DNA of 64,000 nucleotides, from contig NC_060106.1 in assembly GCF_021155765.1 (NCBI RefSeq), positions 10,299,501 to 10,363,500 of the forward strand, written 5' to 3'. Every line of letters starts with the position of its first letter. The stretch's first letter is position 1. Below, piece by piece: positions 41,001 through 52,431 of this stretch. This DNA is from Diprion similis (lineage: Eukaryota; Arthropoda; Insecta; Hymenoptera; Diprionidae). The translations under genes were made by a program, and so were the position numbers. Under the pieces are notes generated by a model. It saw nothing but the letters and a program-made list of their open reading frames with translations. It had not been told where the DNA came from and searched no databases.

Positions 41001-42076
41001 TAATTTAATTGAATGATCTATGTTAACGGTTCTCCATGTTACTTTTAATTATTTTTTCAGCCTTGTGATATTTCTACGATTAATTTTGTTGTTTTTTCAG
41101 CTCACCTGATTTTATTCTGACGTTGTCGAATAATTTATGTCAACGATTTCCCATGTTAATTTTACTACCTTTAAGCCTGATGATATTTGCCTGCTTAATT
41201 TTTTTGTTCTTTTAGCTGAACCCATTTTAGTCTAATTTTATTGAATGATTTATGTGAACGGTTCCCCATGTTAATTTCTATTATTTTTTCAGCCTTGTGA
41301 TATTTCTACGATTAATTTTGTTGTTTTTCCAGCTCACCTGATTTTATCAAGACGTTGTGCAATAATTTGTGTCACCGATTTCCCATGTTAATTTTTATTA
41401 TTCTTTCAGCTTTGTGATATCTCTTTGAATCATTTTGTTGTTTTTTCAGCTAAACTGATTTTATTCTGACGTTGTCGAATAATTTATGTCAACGATTTCC
41501 CATGTTAGATTTAGTTTTTTCTAAGCCTGATGATATTTGTCTGCTTAATTTTTTTGTTCTTTTTGCTGAACCCATTTTAGTCTAATTTAATTGAATGATC
41601 TATGTTAACGGTTCTCCATGTTACTTTTAATTATTTTTTCAGCCTTGTGATATTTCTACGATTAATTTTGTTGTTTTTTCAGCTCACCTGATTTTATTAT
41701 TATGTTATTGAATAATTTATGCCAACGATTTCCCAAGTAATTTGAATTATTTTTTCAGCTTTGTGATATTTCTACGATTAATTTTGTTGTTTTTTCAGCT
41801 CACCTGATTTTATTATTATGTTATCAAATAATTTGTGTCACCGATTTCCCATGTTAATTTTCATTGTTCTTTCAGCCTTGTGATATTTCTACGAATAATT
41901 TTGTTGTTTTTTCAGCTAAACTGATTTTATTATGACGTTGTGGTATAATTTATGTCACCGATTTCCCATGTTAATTCCTATTATTTTTTCAGCGTTTTGA
42001 TATTTCTTCGATGACTTTTGTTGTTTTTTCAGCTCAACTGATTTTATTTTGATGTGATTCAATGATATGTGTACAA
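38054..42076. repeat. A array of U5 (about 33 monomers)
   Basis: Monomer marks run from 38,120 to 41,965 (3,845 bp, 33 monomers). Its 3' end matches that of U4, including the CCCAAGTAATTTG variant near 41,732. Confidence 0.95.
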
Positions 42077-42571
42077 TCTATAATCTCAGTTTTTTTTCAG
42101 CCTTGCGATGTTTTTCAGCTTAACCATTTTATTTTTTCAGATCTACTGATTTTGTTTCCGTGTGATCCAAAAATTTGTGTTCACTGTTTTCTAATTCCAT
42201 CTTCTTCAGATTTCAGCTCAAGAACAAGCTTCCAGAAGCAAAGGTCGATGAACTTTACCTTCTAGTTTCAGCAGAGTTTTACTACTAGATTCACCATATT
42301 TTCTCTCAAGCCTTATGGTGATTTTCTGCTTAATCAGTATGTTTTCTCAGCCTAACCGATTTCAATTTGATTTAATCTAACAATGTATGTAAACGGTTGT
42401 CTAACTTGAACTTCTGTCAGAGTGTAGTTTCAGAAGAAATATTGTAGATCCAATTGTGGATGGTACCCAGGGGTTCAAATCCAGGCACCGGCGAATGATC
42501 CAGAGCTATATTCTCAATCGAGGATTAATTTCATACGAATTTAGGTTTGACGATATAATTGCAGAAGTAGG
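42077..42571. repeat. A-B linker of U5 with B-box-like word
   Basis: This matches the other linkers; the B-box-like word is at 42,472-42,482. Confidence 0.85.
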
Positions 42572-44897
42572 AAAATGTATGAACGCAAAGGCTGATGCTG
42601 TTAGGTGAACTTCTAGAAGCAGTAGTTGATGCTTCAGGGCTCGATTCGAAAACGACGATTTGATTATTAAGAGTTGTGTTTTTGAAATAGATACGTAAGT
42701 GCATGACTAGCATAGTGCAAGAACGCGGAGGCTGATGCTGTATGGCAAATTTCAAGAAGCAGAAGCCGATGATGCTTTAGGGCCCGATTCTAAAGCTAAG
42801 ATTTAATTTTTAAGAGTTTAGTCTTTGAAATAGATAAGTAAGTGCATGACTAGCATAGTGCAAGAACGCGGAGGCTGATGCTGTATGGCAAATTTCAAGA
42901 AGCAGAAGCCGATGATGCTTTAGGGCCCGATTCTAAAGCTAAGATTTAATTTTTAAGAGTTTAGTCTTTGAAATAGATAAGTAAGTGCATGACTAGCATA
43001 GTGCAAGAACGCGGAGGCTGATGCTGTATGGCAAATTTCAAGAAGCAGAAGCCGATGATGCTTTAGGGCCCGATTCTAAAGCTAAGATTTAATTTTTAAG
43101 AGTTTAGTCTTTGAAATAGATAAGTAAGTGCATGACTAGCATAGTGCAAGAACGCGGAGGCTGATGCTGTATGGCAAATTTCAAGAAGCAGAAGCCGATG
43201 ATGCTTTAGGGCCCGATTCTAAAACTAAGATTTAATTTTTAAGAGTTCAGTTTCTAACATAGATATTTTGGTGCTGGGGTAGCAAATTGCATGAACGCGG
43301 AGGCTGATGCTGTATGGCAAATTTCGAAAAGCAGAAGCCGATGATGCTTTAGGGCCCGATTCTAAAGCTAAGATTTAATTTTTAAGAGTTTAGTCTTTGA
43401 AATAGATAAGTAAGTGCATGACTAGCATAGTGCAAGAACGCGGAGGCTGATGCTGTATGGCAAATTTCAAGAAGCAGAAGCCGATGATGCTTTAGGGCCC
43501 GATTCTAAAGCTAAGATTTAATTTTTAAGAGTTTAGTCTTTGAAATAGATAAGTAAGTGCATGACTAGCATAGTGCAAGAACGCGGAGGCTGATGCTGTA
43601 TGGCAAATTTCAAGAAGCAGAAGCCGATGATGCTTTAGGGCCCGATTCTAAAGCTAAGATTTAATTTTTAAGAGTTTAGTCTTTGAAATAGATAAGTAAG
43701 TGCATGACTAGCATAGTGCAAGAACGCGGAGGCTGATGCTGTATGGCAAATTTCAAGAAGCAGAAGCCGATGATGCTTTAGGGCCCGATTCTAAAACTAA
43801 GATTTAATTTTTAAGAGTTCAGTTTCTAACATAGATATTTTGGTGCTGGGGTAGCAAATTGCATGAACGCGGAGGCTGATGCTGTATGGCAAATTTCGAA
43901 AAGCAGAAGCCGATGATGCTTTAGGGCCCGATTCTAAAGCTAAGATTTAATTTTTAAGAGTTTAGTCTTTGAAATAGATAAGTAAGTGCATGACTAGCAT
44001 AGTGCAAGAACGCGGAGGCTGATGCTGTATGGCAAATTTCAAGAAGCAGAAGCCGATGATGCTTTAGGGCCCGATTCTAAAGCTAAGATTTAATTTTTAA
44101 GAGTTTAGTCTTTGAAATAGATAAGTAAGTGCATGACTAGCATAGTGCAAGAACGCGGAGGCTGATGCTGTATGGCAAATTTCAAGATGCAGAAGCCGAT
44201 GATGCTTTAGGGCCCGATTCTAAAGCTAAGATTTAATTTTTAAGAGTTTAGTCTTTGAAATAGATAAGTAAGTGCATGACTAGCATAGTGCAAGAACGCG
44301 GAGGCTGATGCTGTATGGCAAATTTCAAGAAGCAGAAGCCGATGATGCTTTAGGGCCCGATTCTAAAGCTAAGATTTAATTTTTAAGAGTTTAGTCTTTG
44401 AAATAGATAAGTAAGTGCATGACTAGCATAGTGCAAGAACGCGGAGGCTGATGCTGTATGGCAAATTTCAAGATGCAGAAGCCGATGATGCTTTAGGGCC
44501 CGATTCTAAAACTAAGATTTAATTTTTAAGAGTTCAGTTTCTAACATAGATATTTTGGTGCTGGGGTAGCAAATTGCATGAACGCGGAGACTGATGCTAT
44601 AAGGCAAATTTCTAGAAGCAGAAGCCAATGATGCTGAAGGGCTGAAGTCTAAAGGCTGAGGCTGAAGCTCGAGGGAGTCTGAAGGCAACGGTCGATGCTC
44701 TGGGGCTTGATTCTAAATCTAAGATAATCGTAGGAGTTTAGTTCTTGAAATAGATAAGTAAGTGCAAGAACGCGGAGGCTGATGCTGTATGGCAAATTTC
44801 AAGAAGCAGACGCCGATGATGCTTTAGGGCTCGATTCTACATTCATAAGAGATTAGTTTTTAAGATAGACATCTAAGTGCACGGGTAACAAAATTAA
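42572..44897. repeat. B array of U5 (13 regular copies)
   Basis: GAACGCGGAG words run from 42,721 to 44,580 (1,859 bp, exactly 13 periods). Variant tails precede 43,293, 43,865 and 44,580, giving blocks of 4, 4 and 5. Confidence 0.95.
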
Positions 44898-46006
44898 CCA
44901 TTTCACGTACCACACATCAAAATTGAAGTTCGAACCCGTTGCGGCGGTTTCTCCTCGAAATCGAAGCGCGAACTTTCCACCGGCCGCGGACGGTATCTTA
45001 GGTCCAAAATCGAACGCTAATATTAATACGGAAAATGCCCTACCCCTTGATCGGTTTACTAATTACGAAGGACGGACAAGCTTCGACCGGTTTCTTCATT
45101 TCCGAGCAGTGACAGCCTCTGATCGGCTCACCCGTGACAGAGAAGCGAAGAATATCTCTCACCCTTTGAGATCGCATCTCGAGATTGGAGTCTGAACCCT
45201 TCATGTACCACACCTCGAAATTGGAGTCTGAACCCTTCATGTATCACAACTCGAAACTGGAATCTGAACTCGTCGTGGCGGTTTACCCTCGGAAATTAAG
45301 TGCGAACCTCTCGAGGTAGTGGTTGATACTTCAGGAGAACATTCGAACGTTAAGGTTTATTCGGAAAACGCGAAAACCCCCTCGTCAGTTCACCCGTTAC
45401 GGAGGAGTGACAACCTCTGATCGGCTCACCCGTGACAGAGAAGCGAAGAATATCTCTCACCTTTTGAGATCGCATCTCGAGATTGGAGTCTGAACCCTTC
45501 ACGTACCACACCTCAAAATGGGAGTCTGAACCCGTCGTCGCGATTTCCCCTCGATATCCAAGTGCGAACTTTTCACCGGCCGCGATCAATATATTAGGTC
45601 CAAAATCAAACGCTAATATTAATTCGGAAAATGCCTTACCCCTTGATCGGTTTGCTAATTACGAAGGACGGGCAAGCTTCGATCGGTTTCTCCATTTCCG
45701 AGCAGTGATAGCCTCTGATCGGCTCACCCGTGACAGAGGAGTGATAACCTCTGATCGGCTCACCCGTGACAGAGGAGTGATAACCTCTGATCGGCTCACC
45801 CGTGACAGAGAAGCGAAGAATACCTCTCACCTTTTGAGATCGCATCTCGAGATTGGAGTCTGAACCTTTCATGTACCACACCTCGAAATTGGAGTCTGAA
45901 CCCTTCATGTACCACACCTCGAACTTGGAGTCTGAACCCTTCAAGCTAGTATCACACCTTGGAATTGTAGAATAATCGCGTCTCATCGTAGCCGTTTCCA
46001 TTCAAA
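44898..46006. repeat. C blocks of U5 (one 36-bp repeat missing)
   Basis: The block starts are 560 bp apart (44,923 and 45,483), 36 bp less than in U1-U3. One copy of the CCTCTGATCGG repeat is missing from the first block. A few point differences (for example CACCCTTTGAG for CACCTTTTGAG) set this unit slightly apart. Confidence 0.93.
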
Positions 46007-47478
46007 ATCAAATTGCGAACGATTCGTAGGCAGCAAAAATCTCCAGTTGAAGACTGCGTCCGTTCCGCGCTTTCGTCTCTAAGCAGGCCGTGCACCCGTA
46101 GAGTCGTTCCAGACGTTACGACGTTCTGGGCGGCCCCTAAGTTTCACTGTGTCTTAGTGCATAGTGACGCCAGTAGGCATATCCCAGGCCTATATCTCTC
46201 TTGCATACGTTGCTGCTCCGATATCCGGCCAGGGTACCGGATTTAAGTAGTGCGTATGGAAGTAAGACGAAGCTGGTGCACTGCGGTGTCTCGACATCCT
46301 GGTGGCGGCGGGTCGCGCGTTTGGACTTTCGTTGAAAGTTCTAGTCGTGGGAACACGACGTCTGGGGAGCGTCTGCGTTGGGGTGGAAGTGGTCGAGACT
46401 GATTATATTATTTGTCGGACACAGCCATATTAAAGAAATATTTCCGTCAGAATAATTTGAAAAAACTGTAGGGTTGATTTCACTTTCCCGTGCGTGGAAT
46501 AGGCCTACCGGGGATACCACGTTAAAAAAAACGCGCCAAATACTCTACCGCTTCCGGTGGCGTGGAAACGAGTAGAATAATGATTCAATTTTTCTCAAAT
46601 TAATATCTGTTACGTCTGGCAGAATCCCGGGCTGCCATTTTTATCTCCGAACTCTAACCTCGTACTTGCCATCTTGTTCCTCTATCGTTCACGTCCCTCG
46701 GACTTCCACGTAGCTGAAAAGTATCTATTTAATTATGAGCAACCCCGTTCTGCTCTCAGACTTCGTCTAAAAATCTCTCCCTCTGGTCTATCTCTCTTTT
46801 TCACTATTCAAGCAACGTTTTTTCTGAACATATCTCCAGATCTTACATTCAATAACATTTACGAACTAATCTTCAAATCCACTTTCCTAAGTATACTACA
46901 TTCAGACGATCATCGAGTTTTCATTAATGTCTCAGCAACAATCCTTCAGGTGTGATTACTTCAAGCTCAAGAATCCATATCAATAGTCTGTAACGGACTA
47001 CAAACATCGCCAAATATTTCATCCGGTAATGTATCAATTCCATACATGTAATTATTTCCCAAATATTATAATACTAGGCTTATGTTCTTACATTAGTTCG
47101 GTCTCCAGTGGTCATTTTTCAATTTCGTTACTCCCATGGACTAAAATATTTTTAAGCAATTTTTTTTAATCGAAGCTGAAACCTCGAGGTCGTATCTTAC
47201 TTCTAAGTCGTGTCCCGATCCCTATGAATTTACCCGTTTGAAGGAAAAAAGTCAACGTAATCTAGAATCAACTCTTTCCCTAATAATGCTCCATATTTGA
47301 CATGAGAAATTTTTTTTTTCTCAAAAATTGGCGTCGTAAAACTTATCCACATCGATACAGTGATGATAGAGGTGAGTGTAAGTTGCACGAAGGCTGAAAT
47401 ATTTGTATGCAGCCTGGAAGGAATTTACAGTGGATTTCGCTATCCTTCAATGGGTAGACGGATATCGATTAATATTTG
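46007..47478. repeat. D segment of U5, terminal and partly diverged copy
   Basis: The first ~760 bp match the other D copies. The first difference is at 46,765 (CTTCGTCTAA for CTTCCTCTAA), after which substitutions and indels are frequent until similarity ends near 47,478. No A array follows. Despite the divergence, the AG|GTGAGT donor word is kept (GT at 47,372), while the internal TTTTCCAG word of the other copies is lost. A 93-codon frame at 46,674-46,955 exists only because of these indels. Confidence 0.88.
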
Positions 47479-47547
47479 TGGAGCAGGTATACATCAAAAA
47501 ACTATTCAAAAAAACCACGTTTTTCAACATCTGCACATAGTGAATAT

Positions 47548-47808
47548 TCAGTAGCTGTCCAAAAACTCACGGACAGGGGGGGTATTTCAAAATGTCAATC
47601 CTGTAGCGGTAAATTTTCGTCAACGTATTTCTTAATACCAAAACCAAACTTGAAAAAGAGATTCATTCTAAATCTGAAAAAAATTGAATTGATACACGAA
47701 TACTTTACATTTCAAAATGGAACACTTAAGGATTGTACACGTTTAGTAATTCCGAACTCTTTCACGGTTTCAATGCTGATGATGAAAATTTTTTCTATCA
47801 GGGAATAG
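47548..47808 (+). pseudogene. Decayed reverse-transcriptase fragment, DIRS-like
   Basis: One open frame reads through a segment that resembles the start of the reverse-transcriptase domain of DIRS-type (tyrosine-recombinase) retrotransposons. Visible in order are AVQKLTDRGGI with C four residues on, then STYFLIPKPN, RFILNLKK, a HEYFTFQNGTL stretch and PNSFTVSM. Family members typically read roughly 'KL...GAI..C....F.S..FLVPK', 'RF.LNLK.LN', 'HFKME.L' and 'SF....D' at these places. The expected Asp after the last motif is not seen and the frame stops soon after. No other DIRS domain (RNase H, methyltransferase, tyrosine recombinase) was recognised nearby. It is a short dead remnant. Other retroelement classes with similar RT motifs are possible, but the PKP and RFILNLK pattern favours DIRS. 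Confidence 0.6.
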
Positions 47809-49206
47809 TATAGAGATGTGAAACGTCTAAACGTGATTAGTGTGCAAAATATATATTTTTTTTCACAAAAATACATTATTATTATAATAGCTAAACAATT
47901 TACGCATTGAAAATCCGCAGTAAGAATCAGATCCAATAGAATGTCTCTGTACTAGTAAGCGATAAAAAAAATATCAATTTTTTTTCTTTTTTATTTATAA
48001 GTATTTTGCCATAAACTTATTGTAGGTATGAATTAGCATTCGCACTAGAATCACAGATCTGTATATCAGGTGTCAAAAAAGTAAACACGTGTTAAGTACA
48101 CTAATTTAAGTGTATCCCGTACTGGACATTGATACAAACAACACCTCCATCACTTATTCTCAATCGTCATGTATCGCAGAAACGATGTAGTCCTCAAAAC
48201 ATGACTTAATGCACAACGTTCTCATTTATTTAAAAATGATTCAGAAATCTGGATTAAATTAGTCGCATACCTCTTGTTCCTCACATTTTCATACGAAGTT
48301 ACTCTACCCATATGTGAATTATCGTGTTGCAAGAACACACCTCAGTTGCTCAGGCACAGAAGTGTGCGGTGAGATTGACAGAGCAGTTGTTAATTAACAA
48401 ACCAACAATCAGTCGATGTACCAACAACATGAGAATGTGCAAATACTTACGGCGATAACGAATAATTATCTTGTCAATTATTTATTATCCGAAAAAGCAA
48501 CGATAATAAATTCTTTGTTAACTTTTTGTCACGCAAAAACATAAACACTAAGCCACACAGTTAAATCATACCAGTAAAAATGAATAATTAGTATAAAAGC
48601 AGTCATGATAGTATGCTAATGATCATCGCCAAAGTAATTTCGAGACCTGAATTTAACAGCGTAAGTCAAACCACAGTGAAATAAATACTAAAATAAATAA
48701 TATGGGTATTTCTAAATCGGTTAGAATTAAAAAAAAATTGAATCATTTTTCCTGTCATCTGTCTTTTGGATAACTATAGCAAAACGCAAAGTCAACCGTG
48801 TATAAAATCGTGACATATCAAACTAGACAAATCAACTCAGAAATAAAAAAAAAACTGAAATACTGTCTCAGAATTGCGGGTCGTCTTATATCCGGCATTG
48901 GCTAATACTCGGAACAAAACGGCATTTCCGGGTATTGCATAACTAGCTTGACTCAAAATTTCACCAGTATCTCCACAGTTACTACTACGACTCCCTATTC
49001 GAAATTTCAGGAGCTAATCGAGCAGAACTCGGTTATCAAAATCGGCAGTAACACATAGTGATACCAGACAAATGTATATAGGAACTTTTGAATAATGATA
49101 GTTTCTGGGATTCATCGATTGTCATTTCAAATAGACATCCGTTTTCATATTTCTGATGCATCGAATTTCTTTGAGTAGAAATTTCGATGATAAAAGTGAC
49201 CACGGG
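47809..49206. other. AT-rich intergenic DNA, no gene seen
   Basis: I see no exon-like frame, RNA gene or clear repeat here. It lies between the reverse-transcriptase relic and the 3' end of the minus-strand clavesin-like gene, so part may be that gene's 3' untranslated region if the proximal polyadenylation signal is not used. Confidence 0.5.
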
Positions 49207-49212
49207 TTTATT
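49207..49212 (-). terminator. Possible poly(A) signal AATAAA
   Basis: On the minus strand AATAAA lies about 15 nt after the TAG stop of the clavesin-like gene. This is unusually close. Further AATAAA words lie downstream, for example near 48,230, and could be used instead. Confidence 0.3.
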
Positions 49213-49226
49213 TCGTCACTTTACAG

Positions 49227-50123
49227 CTACGTAACAAGGCTTGCTTCCTCAGATAACGTTGCACTCTTGGCACCGTCACGTACAACAATTTTATCCGTGT
49301 GAAGATCAAGGTCGAAACTATAACTATCCTTGCTGGTCTCACTATCTGGTCGGCTCGGCACCATTTCAAAGTCATTGCTGCTGTTTGTTTCCGAAAGAAT
49401 TTCCAAGGACTCAATATCATCTGGAAGGCCGTTAGATTCGCTCCTAATATTTTTCTCTACATTATCAGGAACATCGTCCGTCTCCTTCTCCTTCTCCGTA
49501 TTCTCACGTTCCCGATATTTCTTCACCTCGACATCAACACTGGATAATTGATCCAGCTCCTTATCTTGTTTCCCTCCTTCTTGTTTCGGCTCATCATCGA
49601 TTTCAACTATCTGGTCTTCGTCACGAATGACGTTTGTTGGTCGGTTTTGGTCGTTTTCATCAGGTCCGACGACAGGATTACTGTATTTGCTTGACGAGTG
49701 ACTTGTGGGTAATTTTTTTGCTTCCGCGTTAATCGCATCATCGTTCGGGCATTCGTGAAGCTGTGCTTGTACTTGTTGTAAACAATCCGTTGACGATGAC
49801 TCAACTCCACTCTCTTTATTTATCTTTGCAGACTTTGTCGAGCCTGAAATTTCCACCAACTCTGTGGCTGTACCGCTTGTCCTCGTCTCGTTCTTGCTGT
49901 TCCCTTTTGCCTGCATAAGTTCCACCAAATCCCTAGCTCGCGATTCCCTCTCCTTTTGGGCAAGAGTTGCAGCCACTTCTGCCTCCTTCATCGCTGAATG
50001 AATAACTGGCTCAGCCCACAGTCCAGGGTTGAATGCAGGGCCTGTACCTCCCAGCTCAGCAGGAAGAATGTCAGTTGGAAGGTGTTCGTGGAGAGTGCTG
50101 AGGTTGTTTCCATGCAGATAAAT
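49227..50123 (-). CDS. Clavesin-like gene, terminal exon with long acidic tail
   Basis: The acceptor is CGTTTACAG|ATTTATC, phase 0, and the exon ends at TAG (49,227-49,229). About 40 residues complete the CRAL-TRIO domain. A Lys/Arg/Glu-rich helix-prone stretch follows (AEVAATLAQKERESRARDL), then ~200 residues rich in Ser, Glu, Asp and Asn with no recognised domain. The frame stays open for ~900 bp, which supports the tail being real coding sequence. Confidence 0.88.
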   Translation of the reverse strand: MYLHGNNLSTLHEHLPTDILPAELGGTGPAFNPGLWAEPVIHSAMKEAEVAATLAQKERESRARDLVELMQAKGNSKNETRTSGTATELVEISGSTKSAKINKESGVESSSTDCLQQVQAQLHECPNDDAINAEAKKLPTSHSSSKYSNPVVGPDENDQNRPTNVIRDEDQIVEIDDEPKQEGGKQDKELDQLSSVDVEVKKYRERENTEKEKETDDVPDNVEKNIRSESNGLPDDIESLEILSETNSSNDFEMVPSRPDSETSKDSYSFDLDLHTDKIVVRDGAKSATLSEEASLVT

Positions 50124-52400
50124 CTGTAAACGAGGCATATTACATACGTGGCTGAAGGTCTAAGTTAATAAGTCAAAGTTCAATCTACGCATGAAACAAT
50201 TATATACTTTACAAAAAATTCTTCTTCAAATTTAAAATTTGAGGCATAATGAACTCATACTGTAGGAGACTGAAACTTACCTTGTTTCGCGTTTTTTCAT
50301 CAAGAAACGGTTTCACAATGGCCAAAGTTGCCTGGACACAGAGTGGAGCTGAGAGGAAATGGATAGCCTTGAATCGAGCTGGAAATCTGCCCCGCAAAGC
50401 TGATATCAGATTGCGAAGCGCAGCAGCTCCAAGTGCTCCACCTTGGCGCAATGAAAATCCGCCCCAATCCACTACAGCCACGAATCCGGAGTGCTGTTTG
50501 GTAAAATTATTTATCACGTCTTGATGATTGGATATAAATACAATGTGAGAACGCTATTTTCCGAAAACAGGAATATCTCTATTCTCTATTTCGATTGCTC
50601 AGTTCAATAGGGCCTGTAATTTCCCAATAGAACAGAAAATAAGACGAAATATTTTACCCCTAAATTTCCAATCAATGTAAATTCTTGGAATTTAAATATT
50701 TTTGCAAATTCGTGCAAAACCTTTTACAATAACAGCATTAGTCCGTCATGGTTTTTGCAAAATACTGCCTACCTCTGAAAGTATTCCAAGTACCTTGCAG
50801 ATATTATTTCCGTTAATTCAAACGCGCAGTAATTGTAAAGAGAGTTTAGTCTGAAGCCCCTGATGTAAGTAGAACTGGACTAACCTGATTCCGAGGATCC
50901 TGTATGAGAATTTCAAGGACGAGAAAGATCGCGCGTTGCACTGCAAGAGCCGGAACAGCAATGGGATCCCATTGAGAAGCCAGAATCACCAGCACACATC
51001 GTCCCTTCCTTGAATTTCACATGTTCAAATCTCACAAGAAAGTTACGTTAGTACACAATATCGATTGTGATTCGCGTTATCGGTAAATATTTACCTCTCG
51101 CGTGCAAATATACCCACGAGAATAGATAAAAATGTGACACAGGCTGCACACATGGTACGCGGTTTCTCATCCACAATGGTTACTATTATTATCTCACCGT
51201 GAATATCCGGCTTCAAATACCTACTAATAACTCAAAATTTCCAAGAATTTTGTTTCCCAGTTTAACGTAAATATCGTTCATAAAGGTGGAAGACAAATAA
51301 TTCAAATTTTTCATCGGATTGAAACTAGCTTTCAAACCCCTGTTCTAAACAGTAATTCGACTTTTACTACTTAACTTACCTGTAAAATTTCGTAACATTT
51401 TATGCAATTTTTATCTCTTCGTAAGTGGTTTAAACTACGTGCGTAGCCTATTACCATCCGCTAAGTCAACTTTTGAACCGGTTTTTCTCGAAACGATCAA
51501 ATTTGAGTTAGGTTATTCTTTGAACGAACGGCTCATATATTGCATGTTTAACTTTTTTTTCTCTAATCAGAACCTGAATTTTTTTTTGCGTGTTCCAAAT
51601 TTAATCTTCAGCTACGTATAAAATTGCAAAAAGATAGCAAATCGTTTGCAAACAAGATACCATCTGCCTGTAACAGCAATGAACCGTGGTAGGCATTCAC
51701 CATGTGCACGAAAATGTTTATTTAGGTTTTGTACCTGTCTCGGGCAGGAAGGACACCAGGTATACCGGCACGCAGAGCCCGCTGCAAAGCAGGATCTCGG
51801 GCGGTGAGGTTTCCGAAAATATCCTGTCGATGGGCTACCTGGTTCTGATAAGCGATTATCAGTGCAGCAGCCTGTTCTGTTCGGTATTTCCGCGCGTGTA
51901 GGAACCTCGTTATGTATTCATCGGTGCATTGTTTGAGATCTACCGAAATAATACATGGAGAATTAGGGCACACAAGCAAACGATTGCGTCTTAGAATTAG
52001 CTGGGGTTTTTCACTTTTGAAAATTTTCTCACAACTTCCAGTAAATACATAACTATGAACTTAACATTCACTTGCATAATACATGCGAGTTGAATTTCGT
52101 TTCTGACACTTTGTTCGAGTTGCAGTTTCTTGTAACATTATCGTTTTTGAGCAGGTGTGTAAACGTAACACGCATTATTATTCTCGAGACTTTTAGATTG
52201 CGAGAAACTAATGCGCATGCTTGCAAGCAAATTTCGAAACAACGAGAACACGGAGTAATTTACGACACTTGTGCTTGTTGTTCACTGCACCTTCGTTATT
52301 AAGTGTGTTTACTTAGCGTAGACAAATTGCGGAATGCAAAGTGTATCGTCAATTGTACGAGGCATGCATATTTCTGCACAGTGTGGTTTGCGTCTTGAAC

Positions 52401-52431
<31 letters not shown>

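Larger units (their letters stand above)
1..47478. repeat. Composite macrosatellite, five A-linker-B-C-D units
   Basis: Five head-to-tail units share one segment order (A array, linker, B array, C blocks, D segment). Equivalent points recur at 8,697, 17,222, 22,712, 36,592 and 46,013 in D, giving unit lengths of 8,525, 5,490, 13,880 and 9,421 bp. The left end is outside the window; the right end is seen at about 47,478. Single-copy parts (linker, C, D) look nearly identical between units by eye, so the differences are mostly whole-monomer copy-number changes in A and B. No rRNA, tRNA or histone gene is seen in any unit. The layout resembles an rDNA intergenic spacer, with several subrepeat classes plus a GC-rich promoter-like segment, but no 18S or 28S sequence is present. 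Function is unknown; a satellite or a transcribed non-coding locus are both possible. Confidence 0.95.

Noticed and set aside
46674..46955. 93-codon frame in the last D copy
   Set aside because: It exists only in the diverged copy, starts at a non-ATG codon, and corresponds to closed frames in the other four copies.
1..47478. Interpretation as rDNA intergenic spacer
   Set aside because: The layout fits, but none of the five units holds recognisable 18S, 5.8S or 28S sequence, including the conserved 18S start. It remains only an analogy.
49241..49551. Plus-strand frames opposite the clavesin-like terminal exon
   Set aside because: They are antisense shadows of a strongly supported coding exon.
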